Of a stretch of 64,000 nucleotides of DNA, positions 34,101 to 46,100 are shown one piece after another (the first letter of the stretch is position 1; each line of letters starts with the position of its first letter). The notes beneath the pieces were generated by a model. That model saw only the letters and a list, made by a program, of their open reading frames with translations, was not told the origin of the DNA and searched no databases. Both the position numbers and the translations under genes were made by a program. This DNA is from Spisula solida (lineage: Eukaryota; Mollusca; Bivalvia; Venerida; Mactridae): the NCBI GenBank assembly GCA_947247005.1, contig OX365946.1, forward strand, positions 10,238,453 through 10,302,452, written 5' to 3'.

Positions 34101-37100
34101 CTTTTTTGAGAATTTTGCACCAAATCATACACCAACTTGTAGGAAATGTTCTAACTAAGATTCTAACACGATCTGCGGATTAATCAATATAAACAAATTG
34201 CAAGCCGGACCATAGTTGTTCGGATGCAGAAAATTAAATCACTCGTGCCACGCACTCGTGATTTAATTTTTCCGCATGCGAACTCCTGCCCATGTTTTAT
34301 TCACCGATAAAATACGGGAACAGATTTTTATTTCTTAAATAAAAACCCCCGCATGGCATGTTTCCGTTCAGTAATAAAAAAGTTACAAGACAGTTTAGTG
34401 TTAAGTTTTTGGTAAAAATTAAAGTAGTTCCTGTGAGGGGGCGGAGCTTATATCAGTCACATTGTAGGTGATAACCAGTGACTTATATAGGTTTTATTTC
34501 ACTGATATCTACTCCATATCTCATCAGTTAGCATTAAATAAATACTATAGTTATATACACACGTTTCTACAATCAACTATACTTTAGTTGATGAAACTAC
34601 TTTTATTCCTACACCGCCGCTAGGCAGCACCATCTTTGCAATAGTAAACAGGTCAGTTGGTATTGCATAACTACCGACACGGATGTAAACTGTCATGCAA
34701 AATAGTTCCATCAATTGCAGCATATATATACTACAAAGCTACTTCATATTTCTAAATCTATAGGCCAGTTGGATATCCCAATAAATAATTTAAGCCTTGC
34801 CAGTATTTACAAAGCAATTACCACTTCTGTTAACTGCCTTCCGTACCTTTTTCGTCGGCATTAACTGTTACGTATTATTACGTCGGCCTATTAACTGGCC
34901 GCAGAAAACTATTTGACTTGTACTTCTTGCATGCATTCATTTCAATCGTGAAAGCTCGGACATTTCCGTTTGTCTCCGGTAAATATTTCAATGCATACAG
35001 GTCGAGGTGATCAGAATGGTATTCATTCGAACAACATCTGGCTTTCAGCGCTTTGATTTTATATGAAATGTTATTGATAACAACTACATTTGTACATCGT
35101 AAATCTAATTATACATAAAGAAATTTACGCGTACTTGCGTCTCGTCTTATTGGTATTATGCTACGCCTCGTTGCATAATTATCTGTGGCCCAGATGACGT
35201 TAGATAATGTCATTAAGACCAAACAGCTTAGCATGGAATAATATGTTACATGATATACGTGATGCTACATGACCACGTGTTGCCCAACTGTTTTAAGCAG
35301 TCAGCCCATAAATAGATGTAAGACCGTATACTATGTGACTGTTTAAATAACTTGACTGTTTTATTTATAAAATACAGGTAATTTTAATTAACATTGACTG
35401 CTTAGAAGATTAATACCAAGATCATATGTTCGACTGCACATGAATAGCAATGTATCGGGGCATTACGATGTTTTACGACATTATGTCTTATGTTCTTCGT
35501 GTGAGTTGTTCACGAAAAAATAGTCAAATAAAATTTGTTACATACAAATAACATACATTTTTGTACAAACAAATAGTGCATTTAGTTCCCTGTCAAGTAA
35601 TTTGAATTGCTGCATTTCGAACTTACGCCCCCCCCCCCCCAAAAAAACCACACCAGTTCGTCATTTACAGACATAAAGGGCGTCAGCGATCACCAGGTAT
35701 GTAATTTATTCCGTTTATCAACTTGATGAAAATAACCACTAAACACTCATGATTCTTGGTGAAATGGACTTTGGAATACAGCCTAACATGAATCTTGGTT
35801 ATATTTATAACATACAAATCGTACAAAGGGGTTTTATGGGTTTATCATTAGAATTTCTGCCTTTGTCGTTAGCATAAGTCTCTTATCTCTGCCTCTGCGT
35901 TAGCATTAATATTTAACGCTCTGCCTTTGTCGTTATCATTCGAAAAACAGAACTGCATATTTCGTTAGCATTTTTTTGGTACATCGTTCAATTCAAACCT
36001 CTGTATCTTCACAGAAAATGCACATTTTCCAAAACGGAAACGACAGATATATTGAGGAAGGATTGAAGTTTGTATTCAATGTTTTAGAATTGTTCCAAAC
36101 TACGAATTAAGTTGAGAATTCAATGTCAAAGGTGAAAGTTTCGAACTTTTGGCAAACATAGCATACCTAAACCCTGTTTACTCGAATAAAATGGCATTTG
36201 TGGGCACATAAATTGTATATATTAATTGTTCATTCATCGCGTGAAGGATATATGTAAGTGATCACTTTCAAAAGCAACGCAAAACACATATACATGGGTG
36301 AAAGTTGAGAAATATGAAAATACTGAAAAATAAGCTGGGGGTCAGGGGGCCGCAGGACCCCCGGTGGGTCCAGGGCAAAGCCTTGGCCAGGGGTACAGGG
36401 GGCCGGAGGCCCCCGGAAGCTCCTTGAAAGCAGCATTTTAAAGTACTCCTGAAAGCAAATTCTGGCACTTCTGACTTGCTGTTATGAAAAATTAAAGGCC
36501 TCCAAAAAAGCATGTCCACTTTGTGATTTTGTTTTCACTTTCAAGGAAATACCTTTGAATTATTATTGGACTTCAACTGAGTAGAGGTTGGAGTTCCAAT
36601 AGTGAACAAGTGTCTGTACAAAAGTAATAGTCAATAGATTTCAGGTTGTACCTTGTCGAGAAGTGCAGATAATTTGGAAAAAAAATGCTTGATAGTTGCC
36701 TATTCTTGTGTAGAGGTTAGGGTCCCAATGGTGAACAAGTTCCACCCAGTAAAGTAAGAAAGCAGGGGTAGGGGTCTAGAGGGGCACCCCCCACAGAAGC
36801 TTCTGAGAATTGTGATTTTGAATGCCAATAAACAGCTTAACTCCAGCATCATGAGGTTGCCAAAAACCGACCTACTGTCATGTAAAATGTCTGTATGTGT
36901 GAACATTTTCATCTGATGTATGGACTATGTATGGATATACATATCTACACAAAATACTCTCAACACATTCCTTTAGTAGATCAAATAGTAATATATTGTT
37001 TACTGTAAATAAGTTTCATGTTTAGCCAATATAAAAAGACTTTATAGAATAGAATAATGGGGAATAAGTAGATTCACAAGAATATGATCAATCATCATTT

Positions 37101-40100
37101 GTGTTACAGAATATGACAATCAACTAAAATAACAACTTTTTGTTGCAGATTAATTAAGTAAGTACTGTATTACTAAGGGCTATATTTGGTTAAAATTGTG
37201 CTTATATATTTTTGCAAGCAAGACAATGACTCTGCTTCAGGTAAATCACAATTTTCAATTAAAACTTAAAAGTAAACACAAGATGCATGCCCCATGGCAG
37301 CCCAATAGTCAGAAATAATAAAGGTCAGTGACATTGACCTTTGACCTCAAAATCAATAGGGGTCATCTACTGTTGATGACTAACCTACATTACATGTAAA
37401 GTTTTAAGATCCTAGGGCAAAGTGTCTTTTGGTTATTGAACGGAAAGCATTTCAATATTCAGAAATGGGTAAAAGTCACAGTGACCCTACTGACATCAAA
37501 ATCAATAGGGTCCGTCTACTGTTGATAACCAACCTCCATGTAAAGTTTGAAGATCCTAGGGCAAAGCGTTCTTCCGCTATTAAATATACCCCCTCATGGC
37601 CTCATCAAAGATGGGGGGAGGGGCATAATAATATTAGATCTACTATAGGAGAAACAGTGTATGTAGTCACTCATTTCGTCAGTTTACTTCCAAACATTCA
37701 GGATATATCAGGCCCACTTAATGATTACATATTACACACTGGGACACTTGTGAAATAATAATTGTTTATACTAATTAAAACAACTTAATTAGTTAGAAAG
37801 AAAATCATGTTTTTATTTAATTTCTGAATTGTGAAGTGTCCCAACGTCTTTAACCTTTTTAACTCTTCACTGTAAATACTTGTGCGTCGATCACACAATC
37901 TTGTAAATATAAAGTACAATATTGCCCCAGAGTTGGACCTGTACTTAACTGGAAGAAGGTCCCTGTTCAGCAAGAAGGCCTTCAGAATCATGTTGACAAA
38001 ATACAAGTTTTCTCAATAGCCCAGGGATCTAAAGATGATATTTTTGGCATGTTATTCACCATATTGACATGAAATTAATTGGTTTCTTTGAATCATCATG
38101 ACATGGAAGCATAAAATGCTAAATGTCTGCATCTCTATAGATCCAGTGCTGACCATTTATTATCATGCTTGCAACTGCTACAATTAACACTGTGTGTTCA
38201 CCAACACCACATACACACACAGATACAATGCTGTGTAAACTAAAAGTCCCATTTATATTGATTTGCAGCAACAAAATATTACAATTTCCAGAATTTTTGA
38301 CGGAAAGAACGGCGCTGGACTGTACCTAATTTCTTATTAATTCAACCATGCAAAGCTTTGTCACGCTCGTATCCGATTCGCCAATGTATTTCAACCGCTT
38401 CCCGATCGCCAATTATTCCTGACATTCTTCTCTCACGCGCTTAATTGCGTTTGAAAAATACGAAATTCCACTTTCGATTTGATGACAAATTTCTTACAAC
38501 CGGTACTGAATACCCGAATAGCGGAAAGATCGAGTGCCGTGATTGGTTCAATGAATTACAAGGATACATGTAGAGGTAACTTCATCGGCCAATCAGAACG
38601 GTCGTTTCATTTGTGCACTGGAAAACCAATACGGTCTAAAATAATTACGAATATCGCGGTCGCGCTAGCAAAAGTCGGCATACCCCCCCCCCCCCCCCTC
38701 AAATTTTTACGACGGATTTACGCGATTTGGAAAAACGGTCTTGGGACATGTCTAAAATACGGAAATCCGTCATAAAACGGAAAACTTTCACCCATGCATA
38801 TAAAATAACAAATACTTACCCCACTCTAGTGGCGTAAATGCGTGTGTCTCTGCCTTCAACATACAGAACTGCCTTACACACAGCGGGTTGTACGGTGTGT
38901 TTAGGAGAAGAAGTCGTTTGAATGAATTGTTGACGGACGCATGGACGGACGGCCGTACGAATGCACCGGTAGTTGTGGGGTGTGGAACAATAGGCTATTT
39001 TTAGATTCCATTCATTCCGTCACTTGTGGGGTGCAAAATGCTTCTTGTGGGTTGCAACCAAACAAAAGAAAGAACAAAAGAAAACCCCACAAATACCGTC
39101 TCATGAGTACGTCCGTCCGCACGCATGGATGACGGACGAAGAGTGATCACAATAGCTCACCTTGTCACATTGTGACAGGGGAGCTAATGAAAAAACGTTT
39201 GGCAGAATAGCAATCAAAGAATACCAGAGTTCAGGGCAGGATATCTATATGCTGGCCTATACTAAACAACAAAACATGAGATAATTTGTGAAAGCAGGCA
39301 GACTATTCACATGCGAAGAGAAAGTCCTGGAAAAGGAGAGTAGTTTAGGCTCGGTTCATTCAATTTTGCGGAACAGGCTAAACATGTGCAAGGATTGTGC
39401 TCGGTAGGTGCCCATATTTTCAAAGTCCAAAAAGCCAGAACGTCGCTTCAAAAGAGTTATCGGCTTGCGTTAGCGCTTCATCATGGACGGACTAATACAT
39501 ACTATTTGCTATAGATGAACATGTATACTTTCATACCAGCCAGAAATGAGACGGCAGTAACCTGGTGATTCGAATTCCTGATTTACGAGCTCGTACATCG
39601 GAGTTAATAGACCGCGGCCAAGCAGTTTAGAGTGTGTGTGCACAGTTGCCTAGCTACGCGAATAGAAGGTCTGTCGAATTGACGGAAGTAGGTCATAGAT
39701 CCCATAGAAGGTTACTTTAAACAATTATGTCCATGTTTGAATGATGAATGATGTATGTAAGAATTTATGTGTTAGTTGCATTATATATTAGTAAGTAAGT
39801 AAGTAAGTAAAGACTTTATTTAACGAGGCTACACATTTGGTTTCCCAATCTTCCATGTTGAATGACTCTCTTAGCTCGTTGAATGACTCTCTTAGCTCGT
39901 CAGTTTCATTATTCTTGTTCATTTCTGTGATTCCCTATCGCAGCAGGTCATTACCATCCATGAAAGTTTGGGGATTTTCTTCCACATGTGTAGAAGTTTA
40001 CAGATTCCATGTGAACAGTTAGTACTGGTTAGCTTTATAGAGTCCATGGAAACTTGTTAGTTCAATCAACTGCCACATATTCCTGAAAAATTGGTTTTGT

Positions 40101-43100
40101 CCTGGTGACTTGTGCTTCTGGTCTGCACTTATTCTTTTCCATAAAAAAAAACGACAACAAATCATCCCTACAGCACAACAAGTTTGTATCTCACAATATA
40201 CTATTAAAGAGAAACAATCTTGTTGTACCAAAGGGATGAAATGCAATCTCAACACAATTATATATATATATTTTTTTTTTTAAATGCCGAGCATAGCCTT
40301 TATTTGCCAGTCAGCTTTATGCTGAAATATGGCAGGCATATATGTGTTCCCCCACCCAAATTTGAACCTGGGTCACCAGATTAGACGGTAAGCGCGCTAA
40401 CCATTGAGCTACATTGTAAGATGATGTAAACTTACTAAATCAAATTGATCGGCACCAAATTCTTCAGCGACAGAGGAAGATCTGAACTTGCTTTTATCTC
40501 TCATATTTTCTGCTTGGTCTGCTTTGGTTCCTATAACAAGTAACGGGATCTGGTTCCCTGCAAACTCTTCTGGATCATAATCATACCTGTCATAAACAAT
40601 ACATGTATCTCATCAACATGCCACATTTGTAGCAAACAGCCAAGTAGTTATTCACATTAATCTACATTGATAGTTGATACCCATGACCTATATCACGCCT
40701 GAAAACTACAGTAACAATTATTTTTATTTTTTCATCTTTTGAGTTCTGGGACACTACTATTTCTAAGCTTTGAGAAACTTCTATTCCTAAGTTTTTGGAC
40801 ACTGATAATCCTAAATTCTCAGATACTGTTATTCCTAAGTTCTGAACAACATGCCCCTTTTGTAACTGGCAAAACTAATTCCGTTTTTACCTGCTAAAAG
40901 GAAACTGCTATTCCTAAGTTCAGTGAAACTGCTTTTCTCAAGTTCTAAGACTATGCTATCCCTAAGTTCCGGGACACCACTATTCCTAAGTTATGGGACA
41001 CTGCTACTCCTAAATTCTGGAACACTGCTACTCCTAAATTCTGGGACACTGCTATTCCTAAGGTATGGGACACTGTTTCTCCTAAATTCTGGGACACTGC
41101 AATTCCTAAGTTCAGGAAAACTGCCATTCTTAAGTTTTAAGACAGTGCTATCCCTGAGTTCTCGGATACAGTTATTCCTAAATCCTGGGAGTCACTGCTA
41201 TTTCTAAGTTATATGATACTGATATTGCTTATTTCTGGGAAATTGCTATTCCTAATTACTGGTAAACTGCTATTCCTAACTTCTGGGACACTGCTTTTTA
41301 AGAACTTGTGTCAACTGCTCCATTTTTATTCTTCTACAGAGTTTCGTTTTAGCTTTGGTCAATGGTAGTCATTTAAATCATGCAACTATCGAACAATAAT
41401 CCTCTAAGACTAGATTGTGCTTCAGACCTATTACAGGGTTGTCAATGTTTTTTCGGGTTAACACCATTTCTCAAGAATCTTTTAGTTATAAAAGGCGGCA
41501 AATTCTCCTACCAGTTTTCAAGGACTGTATCCTAACCACCAGTATTAACTTGCCCAGCAACTTCTCCCCATGTGGAGGAAAATGGCATCTCAATCTGAGC
41601 AAGATCTCATCTCAAATATTGTCATGTGTTTTTGTATTTATTTCAATGTGAGGCCAGACATGGAGTCGATTACTTTGAAAAGTAATCGATTATTGATCGA
41701 TTATTTAGACATTTTTGGATAATCGATTAATAATCAATTAACTGACAAATTGTTGTTAATCGATTAAATTATTAATCGTTAATTGAAGTAATCGGATGAT
41801 TAACGATTACTTTTCAAAAACACAGAACAAAACAAAGTTAAATGACATGTTTATTAAACAGTTACAATGTGTCTATCTAATACTAAACAGATATATCAAT
41901 TAGACACACAAGATATATTCATCTAGTGGGTGCATTGTTCAAGAGACAAATGGTTCTCTTACATGAATAAAGTTCAAATATGCTTATTACATTTAATCAT
42001 CATCAGGCGTTCAAAAGTTTTGTCACTAAGCCTGCATCTTTCTGGCCTAAAAAACTTTCCTGCAATCCTGAACAACCACTCAACAGGAGCAGAGGTGGCA
42101 GGTACCACAAGATATTTTCTTGCCAGGCTTGCGAGTGTTGGAAATATTTCACTATTATCCTTCCAGTAGTGTAGGGGGTCAATGTCAATACATTCTGACA
42201 TCAAATATACAGAGATTTCTTTACAGGATCGTTATTTCCAAACATATTTATGGACATGATAAACTATAAATTAAATATAAACTGTAGGTTCAGATCTTGT
42301 CAGTTGTGTTTCTTAAACAATAGTGTGACACTTAACCCATATCACTTATTTTAACTAACACTACAAACCTTTGCCCCAGGCTGAATACATGCAGCTTTGA
42401 GTATGAAATGGGGTACATTTGGTACATTTAAATAGGTGAGAATTGTCAAACAATAGCATTAAGTGTAGGCCCTAATCTTCTAACACACTGTCATGTTATA
42501 AACATGATGTGATATCTGTTATATATACAAACATTTTATTGCACAAACAGCCTTTTTACAGCTTAGTACATGCTTACATTTATTTTACATGTTATGTATA
42601 TATAGACTTAATTAATATTAAATAACTAATGAATTATTGACTGATAATTCACTAAAAATATATTTAATTCTATTTAGTTTTGGTAGTTACAAGCATTGTG
42701 TTTTTGTTACTGAAAACATATTTTCTGCTGAACATTCTCATATATAAACACAAAGTAATCATAAAGTAATCGTAAAGTAATCATGATTACAGCCTTTTTT
42801 TCATCAATAATCGATTAAATTATTAATCATTAATCAGAAAAATCCATGATTACTGATTAATGATGATTACTTGAAAAAAGTAATTGATTATTAATCTTCA
42901 TGATTACTTTAATCGATTACTCCATGTCTGTGTGAGGCAGGACTCAAAAAGGCCATCACAAAACGGAAAATTTATTCTGAGTTCATTTAAGTAAGATTAA
43001 ATAAGTTTGAACTTCATATTTTTCTCAAATTTATAATCTGATTTGAGCAAAATCTCAATTTGAGTTGAGATTTCTAATTGAGATGCTTCGGGATCACCAA

Positions 43101-46100
43101 ATCCAGGGCACTAACCACCTCCGCTACTAGGTTGTCAAATTGTGGCTCAGAAATTCAAAAGAGATTTAATACCATGATTATACTTACCCATTATTAGAGG
43201 GCTTGTCTTTCTGTAACACCTCCGCAAGCCATGACTTTAAATTATGTTGTGATTTTCTGTTTGTTAGGTCATGTACTAATATAATACCTGCAATATAAGA
43301 AGAGATCTATAGAGAGCCTGAGGCATTTATATGAAACATTTATGATGAAATAGAAAATCACTGAAAAACATTAAGGTGAGTAGACACCAACATGGGGGAT
43401 AGTTCAATAGCTCTCATTATTCTAACAATAGTTGAGCTAAAAATCTCATGTAAATATCAGGTAATATAAGTAATACAAAGGGGTTTCTGTATGTTAATAT
43501 ATTACAATTCATCACTCAAGTGAATAGGCCCATCACCATACAGAGGCACACTGTCGCCAGTGCCTTGGTGAAAATTTGAGGATTGACCAAAAAGAAAAGA
43601 TTTGCCTTTGAGCTTTTTTGTCACTGAATACGATTCTGAGAGTGAAAGTATTTAGCAATGAAACTTAGGATGTACCTAACACAGTTACTTACCATTAACA
43701 GGATTATAGAAGATTGTTCTGCTGTTCTGATGACAGTAACTTACCATTAACAGGATTATAGAAGATTGTTCTACTGTTCTGATGACAGTAACTTACCATT
43801 AACAGGATTATAGAAGATTGTTCTACTGTTCTGATGACAGTAACTTACCATTAACAGGATTATAGAAGATTGTTCTACTGTTCTGATGACAGTAACTTAC
43901 CATTAACAGGATTATAGAAGATTGTTCTACTGTTCTGATCACAGTAACTTACCATTAACAGGATTATAGAAGATTGTTCTACTGTTCTGATGACCGGTAC
44001 AACCTCCGATATCCCATAATTCTACAAAAAATGTCTTCTCCGAGGCAGTACCTGCCTTGTACTCATGTAGCTAAAATGATGAAAATACCAAATAAAATGT
44101 ATTAGGAGAAAGAAGCATACCAGTAAACATTTGAATGCAGATTTAAGACACACAATGACAATCTGAAAATTTCTTGTTTTAATTTATCAAATAATTTTCT
44201 GCGATCACATTGGCTAAATCTTCCATATTTAGAATTGTCACGGTGTGACATTTTAGCGGTAACACCGCACGGTTAATGCGGCAAACTTTAATTATATTTA
44301 TCACGCATGCGCCGTTTCTTGTAAATACTGTATCGTATCGTCTTGTTTTGTCATCTGCTGATTGACCAAATCGGAGATCTTCGTCATTGTTCGTGGGTTA
44401 CGGGCAATGACGGAAGTTGCCGAGGAGGGCAATTTGTATGAGTGTCCGTGCGTGTTATGTGAAACCTGTTTGTAAAACCTGTTGTTTTGTCCTGTTGTCC
44501 AATTGTCTTGTCTGTTTTATATGTTGTATGAAAGGTATGATCAGATTGGATGAATGAGATGTGAGTTTGCGCGTCCCTAGCGATTCGAGTTTGACTGTCA
44601 TTCCTATGTCAGATCTCTTACGAGACCGACGCAACTTATCTTCTAATAGTAGATACTTAATTAATCAAATCATTTTGATTATGTTATTACTTTGAAGTTT
44701 GAGTGATATCAGATGTTTACTACTGTGGTAAGGTTTTATTTATTTGCTTTGGAATTTTATGTATTGAATTAGAACGATTAGAACGCGTGAATTTCTTGGA
44801 TAATATGAAATACTGTATTGGTTAAAACTTATTGGTATAAATTGCTAAATCATTCTATTCTTTTGTTTTAGGCTTCTTCTTCTACTTCTTTATTCTGCAT
44901 ATTGATCATTAAAACGTAATTCGAACCTACGCCGAAGTGTTGTCTTGAGTATATAACCAAGAAGCCCTGTAACAGAATCATCAGAATGAAAATGCAGCAG
45001 AAAATATCTATGTCCCATTATCAGGGGTTCTACTGAGGCATAATGCCCAATCCCGAAAACGATTCGCAAGCATGCTTCAAGCATGCTTCAGGCACAAAAA
45101 GCACACATTCCTACACCTGAACTAGGTTTCAAACATTGTTTTATTATAAAAATTCAGATTATGGAACTGGAAATGACAATAACTTTTGTAAATTCTTTGA
45201 ATTTTTTCATCAAATAACTTTTATTTTGTGCAGAAAAGATAATTTTCCTTAATGCAGCAAATTCGGATTATTCCGGAATTGTAGAACCCTTAATTGCAGT
45301 ATTAAGTGCCATGCTAGGATAATATAATCATTATATATTCAAAACAAAATGCTTCATAGCTGCAGCATTATCCGTTGGGACTTCTAAGTCGAAAAGGGCA
45401 AATAATTTGAATAAAATACTTGACAAGAGTTAACTACTCCTGTGTAGGTCTTGGTGTCATAATGGTGAACTAGTATGCAAAGTATCAAAGCAATATTTCA
45501 AAGGACTTTGAAAATATAAGTGGACAAAAACATGTACCTGAACTTTAACATAAGCATTACACCAACGCTGACGCTCGGGTGACTGCAATAGCACCCCTTA
45601 TTCTTCGAATAGTGCAGCTAAAAAAACCCATAAAATTCCAGTTCTTTAACAAATCAATATTTTGCCAGTATTTATACAATTAAATCAAGTTGATCATACC
45701 TTCACATCTACTGAGCATCCTATAGTCCAGCTAGGATTGGTCGTTGGTTCATTCTGGCAAACAAGATGTACAAGGGAAGTCTTCCCAACACCTGTAGAAA
45801 AACATGTCGGTATATATATATCTGAACAGCAAAATTTCACACTACTGTATATATATTATCAGACATTGAGTGTATACATGTGACTCTTTAGACATTACAA
45901 CTTGATCAAATTGAGATAAGCACCAGTCCTGATAACAATGTTTTGTGGGATTACACATGACTTTTTTCTACATGTATTTCCTATTGTATCCCCATTTAAC
46001 CTTGTGTAACCCTTGTAACCCCACAATTTGACGTTTGTCTATATTTGATAATAAGCATCGCCATGAAGGCTTCTTCCTTCATTATGTGACAATGTGTGAC

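Larger units (their letters stand above)
32598..38899. mobile_element. Foldback element with ~715-bp inverted repeats, 5-bp TSD
   Basis: It begins CACACCGTACAACCCGCTGT and ends with its reverse complement; TSD is TTTAG. The left arm is 32598-33316; the right arm is 35680-36292 continued at 38803-38899, because a second element is inserted in it. The arms carry short repeats of CTAACGACAAAGGCAG. The interior (33317-35679) has hairpin MITEs but no ORF over 60 codons, so it is non-autonomous. Superfamily not assigned. Confidence 0.85.
31754..39187 (-). repeat. AGCTCACC-family repeat, copy E, split by a 6.3-kb insertion
   Basis: Part one (31754-32597) starts ACAAGAGGGCCCACACGGCCCTAG and holds three ~320-bp tandem units (each with TTGCCATGGCAACCAG). 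Part two (38900-39187) resumes at TTTAGGAGAAGAAGTCGTTTG and ends GTGACAGGGGAGCTAATG. TTTAG at 32593-32597 is duplicated at 38900-38904, so removing the insert restores the repeat. Confidence 0.85.
41430..43145 (-). repeat. SINE-like repeat interrupted by a hAT element
   Basis: Left part 41430-41654 (CACCATTTCTCAAGAATC..TGTGGAGGAAAATGGCATCTC) and right part 42939-43145. The right part ends, on the minus strand, with CCTAGTAGCGGAGGTGGTTAG and a GGTGATCCCG stretch reminiscent of tRNA boxes. Related fragments are at 28690, 25135 and 58763. Confidence 0.6.

Noticed and set aside
33317..35679. Search for a transposase between the foldback arms
   Set aside because: No frame over about 60 codons; only hairpin repeats were found.
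40923..41207. 94-codon Leu-rich repeat-like ORF (LLLLNSGT)
   Set aside because: A 24-bp minisatellite whose unit is a multiple of three. There is no splice site or conserved residue pattern, and it is antisense to RABL3 intron 4.
43683..44000. Possible CRISPR-like or bacterial direct-repeat array
   Set aside because: Repeats are head-to-tail without variable spacers and are explained by amplification of a RABL3 exon-intron boundary in a eukaryotic gene.
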